From Flavobacteriaceae bacterium (lineage in GTDB: Bacteria; Bacteroidota; Bacteroidia; Flavobacteriales; Flavobacteriaceae): DNA of 9,760 nucleotides. The stretch covers positions 1-9,760 of the forward strand of contig DAOUPU010000081.1 of assembly GCA_030625995.1 (NCBI GenBank). Direction: 5' to 3'. Below are positions 1-6,631 of this stretch, piece by piece. The position numbers and the translations under genes were made by a program. Position 1 is the stretch's first letter. Each line of letters begins with the position of its first letter. The notes beneath the pieces were generated by a model. The model saw only the letters and a list, made by a program, of their open reading frames with translations, had not been told where the DNA came from and did not search any database.

Positions 1-1
1 G

Positions 2-328
2 AATTACGATCTACAAAGTGCCGACTTTTATATAGAGGACTATGATCTGTATAAAGTCTCTTTTTATATTCCTGATGGAAGCATACTTGCTGCATACGAT
101 AATGAAGGTGAAGTTTTATATACCATTGAGAGATTTAAAGACACAAAATTACCCAGACCCGTGATCAAATCTGTTAATAAGAAATTCCCCGGATGGACTA
201 TTACTAAAGATGTTTACAAATTGTCTTACACCAAAGAGTATGGGGCAAAAAAAACATATAAAATTACATTAGACAACGGCGTAAAGAAACTTAGAGTAAA
301 AACGGATGAAAACGGCACATTCATTTGA
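2..328 (+). CDS. PepSY-like periplasmic protein, C-terminal part (5' truncated by window edge)
   Basis: An open frame enters from the left edge and stops with TGA at 326-328, giving 108 residues with no start in view. The tail contains the pattern LPRPVIKSVNKKFPGW followed by a beta-rich stretch (YKLSYTKEYGAKKTYKITL...GVKKLRV). This resembles the small PepSY-like (DUF2874) proteins of Bacteroidota, which repeat a unit of one helix and several strands and usually carry a secretion signal in the part missing here. Their biochemical role is not known; peptidase inhibition or metal and peptide binding have been suggested for PepSY domains in general. It reads away from the glucan operon and is separated from it by a terminator, so no functional link is implied. 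The family call rests on recognition by eye only. Confidence 0.7.
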   Translation, partial: NYDLQSADFYIEDYDLYKVSFYIPDGSILAAYDNEGEVLYTIERFKDTKLPRPVIKSVNKKFPGWTITKDVYKLSYTKEYGAKKTYKITLDNGVKKLRVKTDENGTFI

Positions 329-353
329 GAATTTGATCATTAAATTGATCCAT

Positions 354-412
354 ATATGTTATGACCTTAGTAAAATTATAAAGACACCCTTTACCTCGGT
401 ACGATAACATAT
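354..412. repeat. 9-bp inverted repeat in the intergenic gap after the PepSY-like gene
   Basis: ATATGTTAT at 354-362 is the exact reverse complement of ATAACATAT at 404-412, with 41 bases between. An additional CC/GG pairing (365-366 with 398-399) could extend the stem imperfectly. There is no T-run after it, so it does not look like an intrinsic terminator. It could be an operator, a structured 3' end of the upstream transcript, or chance in AT-rich DNA. The rest of the 329-563 gap shows only a short open frame (427-513) and a 7-bp hairpin (518-546). Confidence 0.3.
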
Positions 413-563
413 TTGGCAATTTCTAGAGTACAGATATATTAGTATTCAATGATTTTTATGTGGAGAATGAAAGGATTCCTGATAAGCATAAAAAAGTAAT
501 TGAAGCATTTTAACTTTTAAACTAAGAAGCTATGCTCTCTAGTTTAGACTAAATAAAAACTTC

Positions 564-1010
564 ATGATAACAACAAGCGATTTTAACCAAGAGAAAAATA
601 AGAAAAAATTATTGAAATCCCGGAAGAAAATATTGCAATGGATTAATGAATTGAAATTCATGCAATATGAGCGAATATTTTTAGAACATTTGTTAGGTTC
701 TCATTTTTTAGCATTAAGCACTCCAAAGTTATATGAACCAACCAAAGAATTAATTAGAAAATTAAAAAAGGTTGAAAACAAGGGGAATGAATTATTTGTA
801 ACAATCAAAATTCATAAAAAACATAACGCTACTTTGATAGAAAGTATAGGATTTACCGAAAAATTAAAGTTTAAAAAAGAGCATAATAAAATTAAAAAGG
901 AATTTGGAAATTACGCTCTCAATTTTAAAGATATCAAAAAGAGCATATTTGATATGATCAAAGAAATTATGAAAAAAGAAAAACAAAAATTCTTAATTAA
1001 AGAACAATAA
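564..1010 (+). CDS. Conserved-looking lysine-rich helical protein, function unknown
   Basis: The 148-residue product has no signal peptide or membrane segment, so it is probably cytoplasmic. About 33 of 148 residues are lysine, and predicted structure by eye is nearly all helix, with amphipathic heptad-like stretches at roughly 10-50 and 100-145. The most protein-like core is around residues 24-75 (QWINELKFMQYERIFLEHLL, then SPKLYEPTKELI-like sequence). It resembles small hypothetical proteins I associate with marine Flavobacteriia, but I cannot name a family. The ATG at 564 follows an A-rich leader (AATAAAAACTTC), as is common in Bacteroidota, and no longer in-frame start is evident. It is followed after 55 bases by a strong terminator, so it forms its own transcription unit. 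Basic charge would allow nucleic-acid binding, but no known motif supports that. Confidence 0.7.
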   Translation: MITTSDFNQEKNKKKLLKSRKKILQWINELKFMQYERIFLEHLLGSHFLALSTPKLYEPTKELIRKLKKVENKGNELFVTIKIHKKHNATLIESIGFTEKLKFKKEHNKIKKEFGNYALNFKDIKKSIFDMIKEIMKKEKQKFLIKEQ

Positions 1011-1065
1011 TATCTATCATATTAATTCCCCCTCCTCAATTGTATCCTTAAAAACAATTTGGTTG

Positions 1066-1101
1066 AAAAGAGGCTATCCGTTCTAAGATAGCCTCTTTTT
1101 T
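1066..1101 (+). terminator. Strong intrinsic terminator of the 564-1010 gene
   Basis: AAAAGAGGCTATC (1066-1078) pairs perfectly over 13 bp with GATAGCCTCTTTT (1087-1099) around an 8-base loop, and the right arm runs into a T tract (1096-1101). On the minus strand the arm also ends in TTTT, so it may give weaker termination of read-through from the opposite operon. It insulates the plus-strand gene from the convergent operon. Confidence 0.9.
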
Positions 1102-1129
1102 AAGATAGAATTATGCTTTATTGATATAC

Positions 1130-1252
1130 TCATTTCCCTTCAAGACTTAAAATAAAGGAGGCTAATGGATCAATTTTTAGCTTCACAGAACTGTGACCAT
1201 TTTCTACAATTAGGTCAAAAGAATTATTGAATTTTCTTAACCAATATGTTAA
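1130..1252 (-). pseudogene. Remnant of a second alpha-amylase gene: C-terminal tail only
   Basis: On the minus strand, a frame ending in TGA (1130-1132) encodes a tail containing LIVENGHSSVKLKIDPLASF. This matches LIVENGHGSMKLKIDPLESF at residues 601-620 of the intact GH13 lipoprotein encoded at 3043-4920. About 20 codons further upstream keep weaker similarity (LTYWL...NNSFD against LTDQL...NSSE). The frame then runs to an in-frame stop at 1295-1297 without an ATG and without any catalytic region, so it is not an expressed enzyme. Changes relative to the intact copy include G to S, M to V and E to A, plus a different last few residues, which suggests a diverged paralogue rather than a recent copy. 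It lies 140 bases beyond the porin stop, within the gene-free stretch 1011-1392, which otherwise holds only the two terminators. Confidence 0.8.
1151..1225. repeat. Direct repeat with 3058-3132 (amylase 3' end), flanking the porin gene
   Basis: Bases 1162-1212 match 3069-3119 at 49 of 51 positions by hand alignment. Extending to 1151-1225 against 3058-3132 gives about 66 of 75. Both copies are in the same orientation and about 1.9 kb apart, with the whole porin gene between them, so recombination between them would delete or duplicate the porin. The repeat is coding in the right-hand copy and vestigial in the left-hand one. Confidence 0.85.
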
Positions 1253-1296
1253 CCAAACATATATTAAATCTTTAATTACTCTCCCTCTCCATGTTT

Positions 1297-1323
1297 AACA
1301 AAAAGTGTACAATCGTACCCTTT
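1297..1323 (-). terminator. Candidate intrinsic terminator of the glucan operon
   Basis: Read on the minus strand, AAAG-G-GTAC (1323-1315), loop GATT, then GTAC-A-CTTT (1310-1302) forms an 8-pair stem with one mismatch, followed by a T-rich run (TTTTTGTT). It sits 70 bases past the porin stop and before the amylase remnant. The stem is AT-rich and short, so termination may be partial. The 13-bp hairpin further on could act as a backup. Confidence 0.45.
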
Positions 1324-1392
1324 ATACATGCAGGATTATTTATAACCTCAGTTCGATCTAAAAAATACATTCGTTTCTTTTTATAGACCTGC

Positions 1393-2868
1393 CTAGATTG
1401 AAAATAAATATCTAAGACTGAAAACAGGTGCAAAATTTCTTTGTTGTCCCGGATTAGATGGATTTACAAAAAATTGTGCATCCAGGGTTAATTGTGCAGA
1501 TTGGGTAAGCTGTAACCGATAAAATATATCCGTAAAGAATTCATTCCTAAACTCACTGTCGGATGGGATGGCATAACCAAATCCAACACCTAATCCATCA
1601 TTTCTTCTATGTATAAAATGATCGATATTCATACCCATAGCATATTGCTGAGTAACATCCGATATAGCAGGATCAGAGTATCCGGCTTGAGCATAAACTC
1701 CCACATATGGTGTATATCCTTTTGGCGTTAGCTCTTGTTGCAGCAAAAAATTATAGCCATAGCCATTATACCCGCTTTGATCTGCTACATTTTTATTCAA
1801 ACCGTGATGAATCCCAAAAGAAAGCCTTCCCTCTAATTGATTTTTAAAGGAATGGGCATATCCAAACTCTGTTGCTAAAAAATGAGAATCGGGATTATAA
1901 ATTGTAAAATCAAAGCCTGCATCAGCACCCTTCGGGTTGGTCATTACAAAGTTCAAATAAAAGTGCGTGTTTATCATATATTTAATACCAAATCCGGGTT
2001 TGGTTGAGTTGCCACCTCCTTCCGGCATATTTGTTCCGCCATTGAGCAAACTATTTGTGGCTCGGGTTAACTCATCATCAGTAAATGTATTATACCCATA
2101 GTAATACCAGGGGGTAAGGCGACCCAGGGTAAGAAATATTTGATTATCTAAAAATGCCTGAGTAATAGAAATGTCTCCTATTATAGGATTAGTTTTACTA
2201 ACGGTAACATTACTTGTAATATTAGAACCAACGGAACTTCCTAAATCGGGATTTTCATTTATTAAATTTACCTTATATCCTAATTCAAAGGTAATACTGG
2301 TAATACCCCATTTCTTAGTATTGGCAATAAGCCATTTAGAGTATATCTCGGCACCAAAAAAGCTTAAAAAATTAGATTTTCCATCAATAACACTTGGGCT
2401 ATAGCCGAAATAGGTAAGGGCTAATGGACGCATGTTCAAACCAATACTTTTATCCAGATGCTGCGTAATTCTTCTCAAAGGTGACCACCATGTTGTAAAC
2501 GGTGATTCAAAAATAGGATCCGTACCGAAGTAACTATTTGACTCGTATGGTAATTGATATTTTCTCAAATATGTTGTTTTATTTTTTTTATGATTTACAA
2601 GAGTATTTTCACTTGGAATATTAGAAACTGCAGACCAATAATAAATTTTATCAAATTTTGATTCTTTTCTGTTTGGTCGAATAAGCTGTTTTTTTAATAG
2701 AAGTGAATCATCTTCAAGTTCATAAAGTTTGGCCAAATTGAAGATGTAATGCGTGGAGTCTACAATTGCTTCATTGTTATATTCAACGCCAAAAAAAAAT
2801 TTTTTTCTAAATACAGATTGCTGACCAAAAATGGGAGATGCCAAACCTACAAATAGCAAAATAGCCAT
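1393..2868 (-). CDS. OprB-type carbohydrate-selective outer-membrane porin
   Basis: The 491-residue product looks like an outer-membrane beta-barrel: alternating hydrophobic/polar strands, Gly and aromatic girdles, polar loops (for example GSSVGSNITSNVTVS at about 210-224) and a C-terminal strand ending SLRYLFSI. The region QAFLDNQIFLTLGRLTPWYY (237-256) and the end, FYRLQLTQSAQLTLDAQFF with NPSNPG (449-474), match the OprB porin pattern, in which the last strands read 'ElfYRlq...l.PdlQyi.NPg'. The first 110 residues are less typical and may form a periplasmic segment. OprB proteins let mono- and oligosaccharides diffuse across the outer membrane; here the likely cargo is maltodextrin, inferred from the four upstream genes. 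It is last in the operon, 174 bases after the amylase. The ATG start gives MAILLFVGLASPIFG|Q, a signal peptide with no basic n-region. Fifteen codons upstream in frame (2869-2913) encode KKIKRIQHITSRLV without any ATG, GTG or TTG, so the true start is uncertain. Family call fairly firm, cargo inferred. Confidence 0.78.
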   Translation of the reverse strand: MAILLFVGLASPIFGQQSVFRKKFFFGVEYNNEAIVDSTHYIFNLAKLYELEDDSLLLKKQLIRPNRKESKFDKIYYWSAVSNIPSENTLVNHKKNKTTYLRKYQLPYESNSYFGTDPIFESPFTTWWSPLRRITQHLDKSIGLNMRPLALTYFGYSPSVIDGKSNFLSFFGAEIYSKWLIANTKKWGITSITFELGYKVNLINENPDLGSSVGSNITSNVTVSKTNPIIGDISITQAFLDNQIFLTLGRLTPWYYYGYNTFTDDELTRATNSLLNGGTNMPEGGGNSTKPGFGIKYMINTHFYLNFVMTNPKGADAGFDFTIYNPDSHFLATEFGYAHSFKNQLEGRLSFGIHHGLNKNVADQSGYNGYGYNFLLQQELTPKGYTPYVGVYAQAGYSDPAISDVTQQYAMGMNIDHFIHRRNDGLGVGFGYAIPSDSEFRNEFFTDIFYRLQLTQSAQLTLDAQFFVNPSNPGQQRNFAPVFSLRYLFSI

Positions 2869-2936
2869 GACAAGTCTGCTTGTAATATGTTGGATCCTCT
2901 TGATTTTTTTAGTTTAAGATGAATAATATATAAAAC

Positions 2937-2996
2937 ACTTGGTTTAATCCGCCATGCCATACGGGCAGATTGCATTTTCAAGTCTCATCACCAAGT
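2937..2996. repeat. REP-like hairpin nested in a 7-bp inverted repeat between amylase and porin
   Basis: ACTTGGT (2937-2943) and ACCAAGT (2990-2996) are perfect inverted repeats. Between them is a GC-rich island in an AT-rich gap: TCCGCC (2948-2953) pairs with GGCAGA (2964-2969) around a 10-base loop, fully paired in minus-strand RNA if one G-U is allowed. An alternative stem is TGCC/GGCA (2955-2958 with 2964-2967). There is no T tract, so it is not a plain terminator. It may be a dispersed genomic repeat or an mRNA element that separates expression of the porin from the amylase genes. Confidence 0.4.
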
Positions 2997-3042
2997 TCTG
3001 TTACATAAAGCGGGTTCAATTAACATTTTATGATTTTCTTAT

Positions 3043-4920
3043 TTATTTAAGCATAAAAATGAAAGATTCTAATGGATCAATTTTTAGCTTCATAGAACCG
3101 TGACCATTTTCTACAATTAATTCAGAAGAATTTTGATCTGATAATTGGTCTGTCAATTGATATTTTCCATCCTGTAGATTCCATGCCTGAACAATGGTAT
3201 CAGGCAACTTTAATTCAAATTCATAATCGTTTTCAGCATCAAAATTAGAAATGATGATTAATTTTTCAGTATCAGACCATCTAACGAATGAAAACACTTT
3301 ATGATTGTAGTTTTCTGTATTTTCTCTATTATAAGAATGTATTTCCTGATACTCACCCATCAACGCACTGCTTCTAATCGTGAAATTGAGCAACCGTTTG
3401 TAAAAATCACGTAGGTCTTTTTCCTCTTCAGATAATTGGCCACCATCAAATTGTTTATCATTCATCCAACGCTGATGATGTGGTACGCCAATATAGTCGT
3501 ACATAGATGTTCTTGTTGGAGTTCCATGACCGGCATATTCTGCTCCTGGCTCTCCAACTTCCTGCCCAAAATATATTAAGGTTGGGGCTGAACTTATAGT
3601 GGTTGAAACTACCATAGCAGGTTTCCCAATTGCTGCTGATCCTGCAAAATCAGGACTCGCAATTCTCTGCTCATCATGATTTTCTAAAAAGTGAATCATA
3701 TTATGTTCAATATCAGCCAGATCTTCCTGTATTTGAGATAGGTTATCCGTTAGCCCATGACCCTGCATGATATGTTTTATAGTGTCATATAAAGCAACTT
3801 TATCATATAAGTAGTCCATTTTACCCAGATGAAGATAATCGCGATATAAAGTTGGATTATAAACTTCTGCCAAAAGAAGTGCATCGGGGTATTTCATTTT
3901 GATAGCTGAATTCATATAACTCCAAAATTCAACAGGAACCATTTCGGCCATATCAAATCGAAGCCCATCTACTCCTTTTTCCATCCAATAAAGAGCTATT
4001 TCTTTAAATTTTAACCATGAATCCGGAACATCCTTATCTTTCCAGAAGTCAACATGTGCTTCAACTCCTAATTTATCATAGCTCTCCGGAAGTTCGTCAA
4101 AATCCTTAGTGCCATCGGGTTGAACACCGTAATTAATTTTTACTGTTTCATACCAATCATCAGCATTCGGTTGTGTCAATCGGGATCCGTTACCAGTCCA
4201 TTTTGCAGGAACTTCTACGAACTCTCCATCCACATCAGGATGATCTTCACCTCCCAAGGGCTTATAATCATTTTTCCAGGCAGGGACTTTAAAATTTTCA
4301 CCAACGATATAATAGAAGTTGTTATCTCTATTATAAACTTCGGTTTTGATGTCATTAGCACCAAAATCAACAATTCCTTCGGGGTTAGTCCTTCCCTCAT
4401 AATTTCTGGCTATGTGATTAGGAACAATGTCGATTATGACTTTCAAACCCACTTGATGGCTACGTTCAATAAGTTGTTCAAATTCTTCTAAACGCTTTGC
4501 AGGATCTACCGCAAGGTCCGGGTCTACATTATAATAGTCCTTTACCGCATAAGGGGAACCTGCGCGACCTTTTACTATGTCCGGATCGTCATTAGAGATA
4601 CCATATTCAGTATAATCTGTTATCGTGGCGTGATGTAAAACTCCCGTGTACCAGATATGTGTTACTCCCAGCTCTTTAATTTCTTGAAGTGCTTTCTCGG
4701 TAAAATCATTAAATTTTCCCACACCATTTTCTTCAACAGTCCCCCATGGCTTATTTGTTGTATTTTCATTACCAAATAACCGAGTAAAAACTTGATAAAT
4801 TACTTTTTTGTGTTCCACTATATTGCTTTTATTCTCATCAATGGGAAGAGGTTCAACTCTTTTGTTCGTGCAATTAGTTAAAACGAATAAGATTAAAATA
4901 GATTGTATTATTTTGTTCAT
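3043..4920 (-). CDS. GH13 alpha-amylase family lipoprotein
   Basis: The 625-residue enzyme carries the four GH13 signature regions: I, DIVPNH (164-169); II, GLRFD with nucleophile Asp323 and Arg321; III, AEVY with acid/base Glu352; IV, ENHDEQ with Asp416 and the preceding His415. Catalysis of alpha-1,4-glucan cleavage by the retaining mechanism follows from these residues. The N-terminus MNKIIQSILILFVLTNC is a lipoprotein signal with Cys17 as the acylated residue (Asn at -1 is atypical but occurs in this phylum). The sequence after Cys lacks a clear acidic surface-export signal, so periplasmic or outer-surface display is unresolved. A beta-sandwich domain C covers roughly 530-625. I cannot place the GH13 subfamily by eye. 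The ATG starts 4 bases after the stop of the MalS-like gene, suggesting translational coupling. Its 3' end is duplicated as a remnant at 1130-1252. Substrate, starch or maltodextrin, is inferred from the neighbours. Confidence 0.9.
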   Translation of the reverse strand: MNKIIQSILILFVLTNCTNKRVEPLPIDENKSNIVEHKKVIYQVFTRLFGNENTTNKPWGTVEENGVGKFNDFTEKALQEIKELGVTHIWYTGVLHHATITDYTEYGISNDDPDIVKGRAGSPYAVKDYYNVDPDLAVDPAKRLEEFEQLIERSHQVGLKVIIDIVPNHIARNYEGRTNPEGIVDFGANDIKTEVYNRDNNFYYIVGENFKVPAWKNDYKPLGGEDHPDVDGEFVEVPAKWTGNGSRLTQPNADDWYETVKINYGVQPDGTKDFDELPESYDKLGVEAHVDFWKDKDVPDSWLKFKEIALYWMEKGVDGLRFDMAEMVPVEFWSYMNSAIKMKYPDALLLAEVYNPTLYRDYLHLGKMDYLYDKVALYDTIKHIMQGHGLTDNLSQIQEDLADIEHNMIHFLENHDEQRIASPDFAGSAAIGKPAMVVSTTISSAPTLIYFGQEVGEPGAEYAGHGTPTRTSMYDYIGVPHHQRWMNDKQFDGGQLSEEEKDLRDFYKRLLNFTIRSSALMGEYQEIHSYNRENTENYNHKVFSFVRWSDTEKLIIISNFDAENDYEFELKLPDTIVQAWNLQDGKYQLTDQLSDQNSSELIVENGHGSMKLKIDPLESFIFMLK

Positions 4921-4924
4921 GATT

Positions 4925-6598
4925 TTATTTTAATTCTAGTAAAACAATATTAAATTCTGTTGATATAATAGCTTTACCGTTGTTAACTTTAACCGTATTA
5001 TTAGAATATTTATCGAATAACACATCTCCATTTTTAAAGACAGAAGAAACATCGATTTCTTTTTCACCTTTTGGCAGATCTAGTCCGATGATCACGGCAT
5101 CAGAAATATTTTCTCTTTGTAATACTCTTGAAAATACATAAGGAGATTTGGAGACCATTTGGTGAACCCCGGCTCCAATGGCGGGATGATCTCTTCTGAA
5201 TTTCCCAAGCTTTTGCCAATGTTCTAATATGGCTTTGGACTGATCGTCTTCAGATACTGAATTCCAGTCCATCATTGAACGCAAGGTAGCGTCTCCATTT
5301 GTTCCTTCTACAATTAGGGTTCGTGCCACCTCATCGCCATAATACACTTGAGATGATCCCGGTGACAGCAATAATTTTGTGGCCGATTCAAACGGTCTTT
5401 TTCTTTGCATGTCAAAAGGATAACTATCATCATGTGAACTGACATAATTTAGAATTTGTTTTCCCTCCAGATCTCCATGCAAGGCTTTTGAATATCTTGA
5501 AAAGATTTCTTCATAGCTATCGTTGGCATTCCCCTTAAATTCGAAATTGATCATGCTGTTAAATCCGTGGGCATAATAATCAACTTTTTTATCTCCAAAA
5601 TCGAAGTCGGTACCGTTTTTAATAATTTCGTATCCATATACTTCTCCAACCAGATAAAATGAATTATCATCTAAAACTTTCTCAGGATTATTCTTTTTCC
5701 ATAAGTTAAAGGAATATTCACACTCCTTTTTAAACTCTAACCAAACAGATTCTTCGATATGTCTTACAGTATCTGCCCGATAGCCATCAATGCCATAATC
5801 TTTAATGTAATCTGTCAACCATTTTATTATATAGAACCGAGGAGCTCTCGGATAGCCCGTTCTTTCAAAAAATGCATCTAATTCCTTCATTTCCTGTTCA
5901 TATCTACCCTCACTTTTCCACTTTTCCACCAAATAATCGGGTAATTCCACCTCCTCATTGCGTTCGGTGAGTATATCGGGTAAATTTTCAACAAGCGTAC
6001 AGGTTATTGCAGTTTCATAGGACTCATAAGTGCATTTAGGACTTGTTCTTACCCATGACTCCGGCCAAACGGTATCCATTGGAGTAACCGGTCCTGTGTG
6101 ATTAATTACGGCATCCATTACAATTCGGATTCCATTTTTATGTGCAGTTTCTACCAATTCCTTCAAATCATCCGGAGTGCCAAAATTTGGATCTAAAGCT
6201 GTCCAGTCTTTTGTCCAATAGCCGTGAAACCCATAAGTAACTCCGGTTCCCTCATCTGTGCTTCCATGAATTTGCTCCACCAGAGGTGTCATCCAAATTG
6301 CATTTATCCCTAGATCGGTAAAATAACCTTCATTAATTTTTTGTGTAATTCCTTTAATATCCCCCCCTTTAAAACCTCTTAGCACAGCTGTTTCATCAGT
6401 TCGTCCAAAATTCAGATCATTGGTAGTGTCAGCATTGTTAAATCTGTCGGTTAATAAAAAATAGAGGTTTGCTCCTTCCCAAATAAAAGGATTTTCTTTT
6501 GATGGATTGATTATGACAATATCATTTTTTTGCACTTCTTTACAAGCAAATATGGTAATGAAAATAATAGAGATTGTAATGCTAATTTTAGTTTTCAT
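4925..6598 (-). CDS. MalS-like GH13 alpha-amylase, lipoprotein
   Basis: This 557-residue GH13 enzyme resembles the periplasmic alpha-amylase MalS (subfamily 19 type). Shared landmarks are GGDIKGI (78-84), PLVEQIHG (105-112), YGFHGYWTKDW (122-132) and the catalytic regions: DAVINH (162-167), GYRAD with nucleophile Asp276, VGEVYG with Glu319, and SSHDD with His389 and Asp390. Region IV reads SHD instead of the usual NHD, as I recall for MalS too. Cys188 and Cys200 flank a short loop and could form a disulfide, which fits an oxidising compartment. The N-terminus is a lipoprotein signal ending FAC, with Cys19 acylated; the following KEVQKND is mildly acidic. MalS releases maltohexaose-type products from longer dextrins, so an endo-acting role is likely here by homology. 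It starts 33 bases after the esterase and nearly abuts the second amylase lipoprotein. Start choice is supported by the signal sequence and an A-rich leader. Confidence 0.9.
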   Translation of the reverse strand: MKTKISITISIIFITIFACKEVQKNDIVIINPSKENPFIWEGANLYFLLTDRFNNADTTNDLNFGRTDETAVLRGFKGGDIKGITQKINEGYFTDLGINAIWMTPLVEQIHGSTDEGTGVTYGFHGYWTKDWTALDPNFGTPDDLKELVETAHKNGIRIVMDAVINHTGPVTPMDTVWPESWVRTSPKCTYESYETAITCTLVENLPDILTERNEEVELPDYLVEKWKSEGRYEQEMKELDAFFERTGYPRAPRFYIIKWLTDYIKDYGIDGYRADTVRHIEESVWLEFKKECEYSFNLWKKNNPEKVLDDNSFYLVGEVYGYEIIKNGTDFDFGDKKVDYYAHGFNSMINFEFKGNANDSYEEIFSRYSKALHGDLEGKQILNYVSSHDDSYPFDMQRKRPFESATKLLLSPGSSQVYYGDEVARTLIVEGTNGDATLRSMMDWNSVSEDDQSKAILEHWQKLGKFRRDHPAIGAGVHQMVSKSPYVFSRVLQRENISDAVIIGLDLPKGEKEIDVSSVFKNGDVLFDKYSNNTVKVNNGKAIISTEFNIVLLELK

Positions 6599-6631
6599 TT
6601 TCTTGTTTTTATTTGAATATTTTATACATTT

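Noticed and set aside
1102..1392. Considered a small gene or RNA in this stretch
   Set aside because: No frame with a start codon, no tRNA-like fold; what is present is the amylase remnant and a weak minus-strand terminator.
2171..2404. 77-residue plus-strand open frame
   Set aside because: It lies wholly antisense to the porin coding sequence and has no recognisable protein features; a reading-frame shadow.
4120..4491. 123-residue plus-strand frame and a 61-residue minus-strand frame (4215-4400)
   Set aside because: Both overlap the GH13 lipoprotein gene, whose catalytic motifs fix the true frame.
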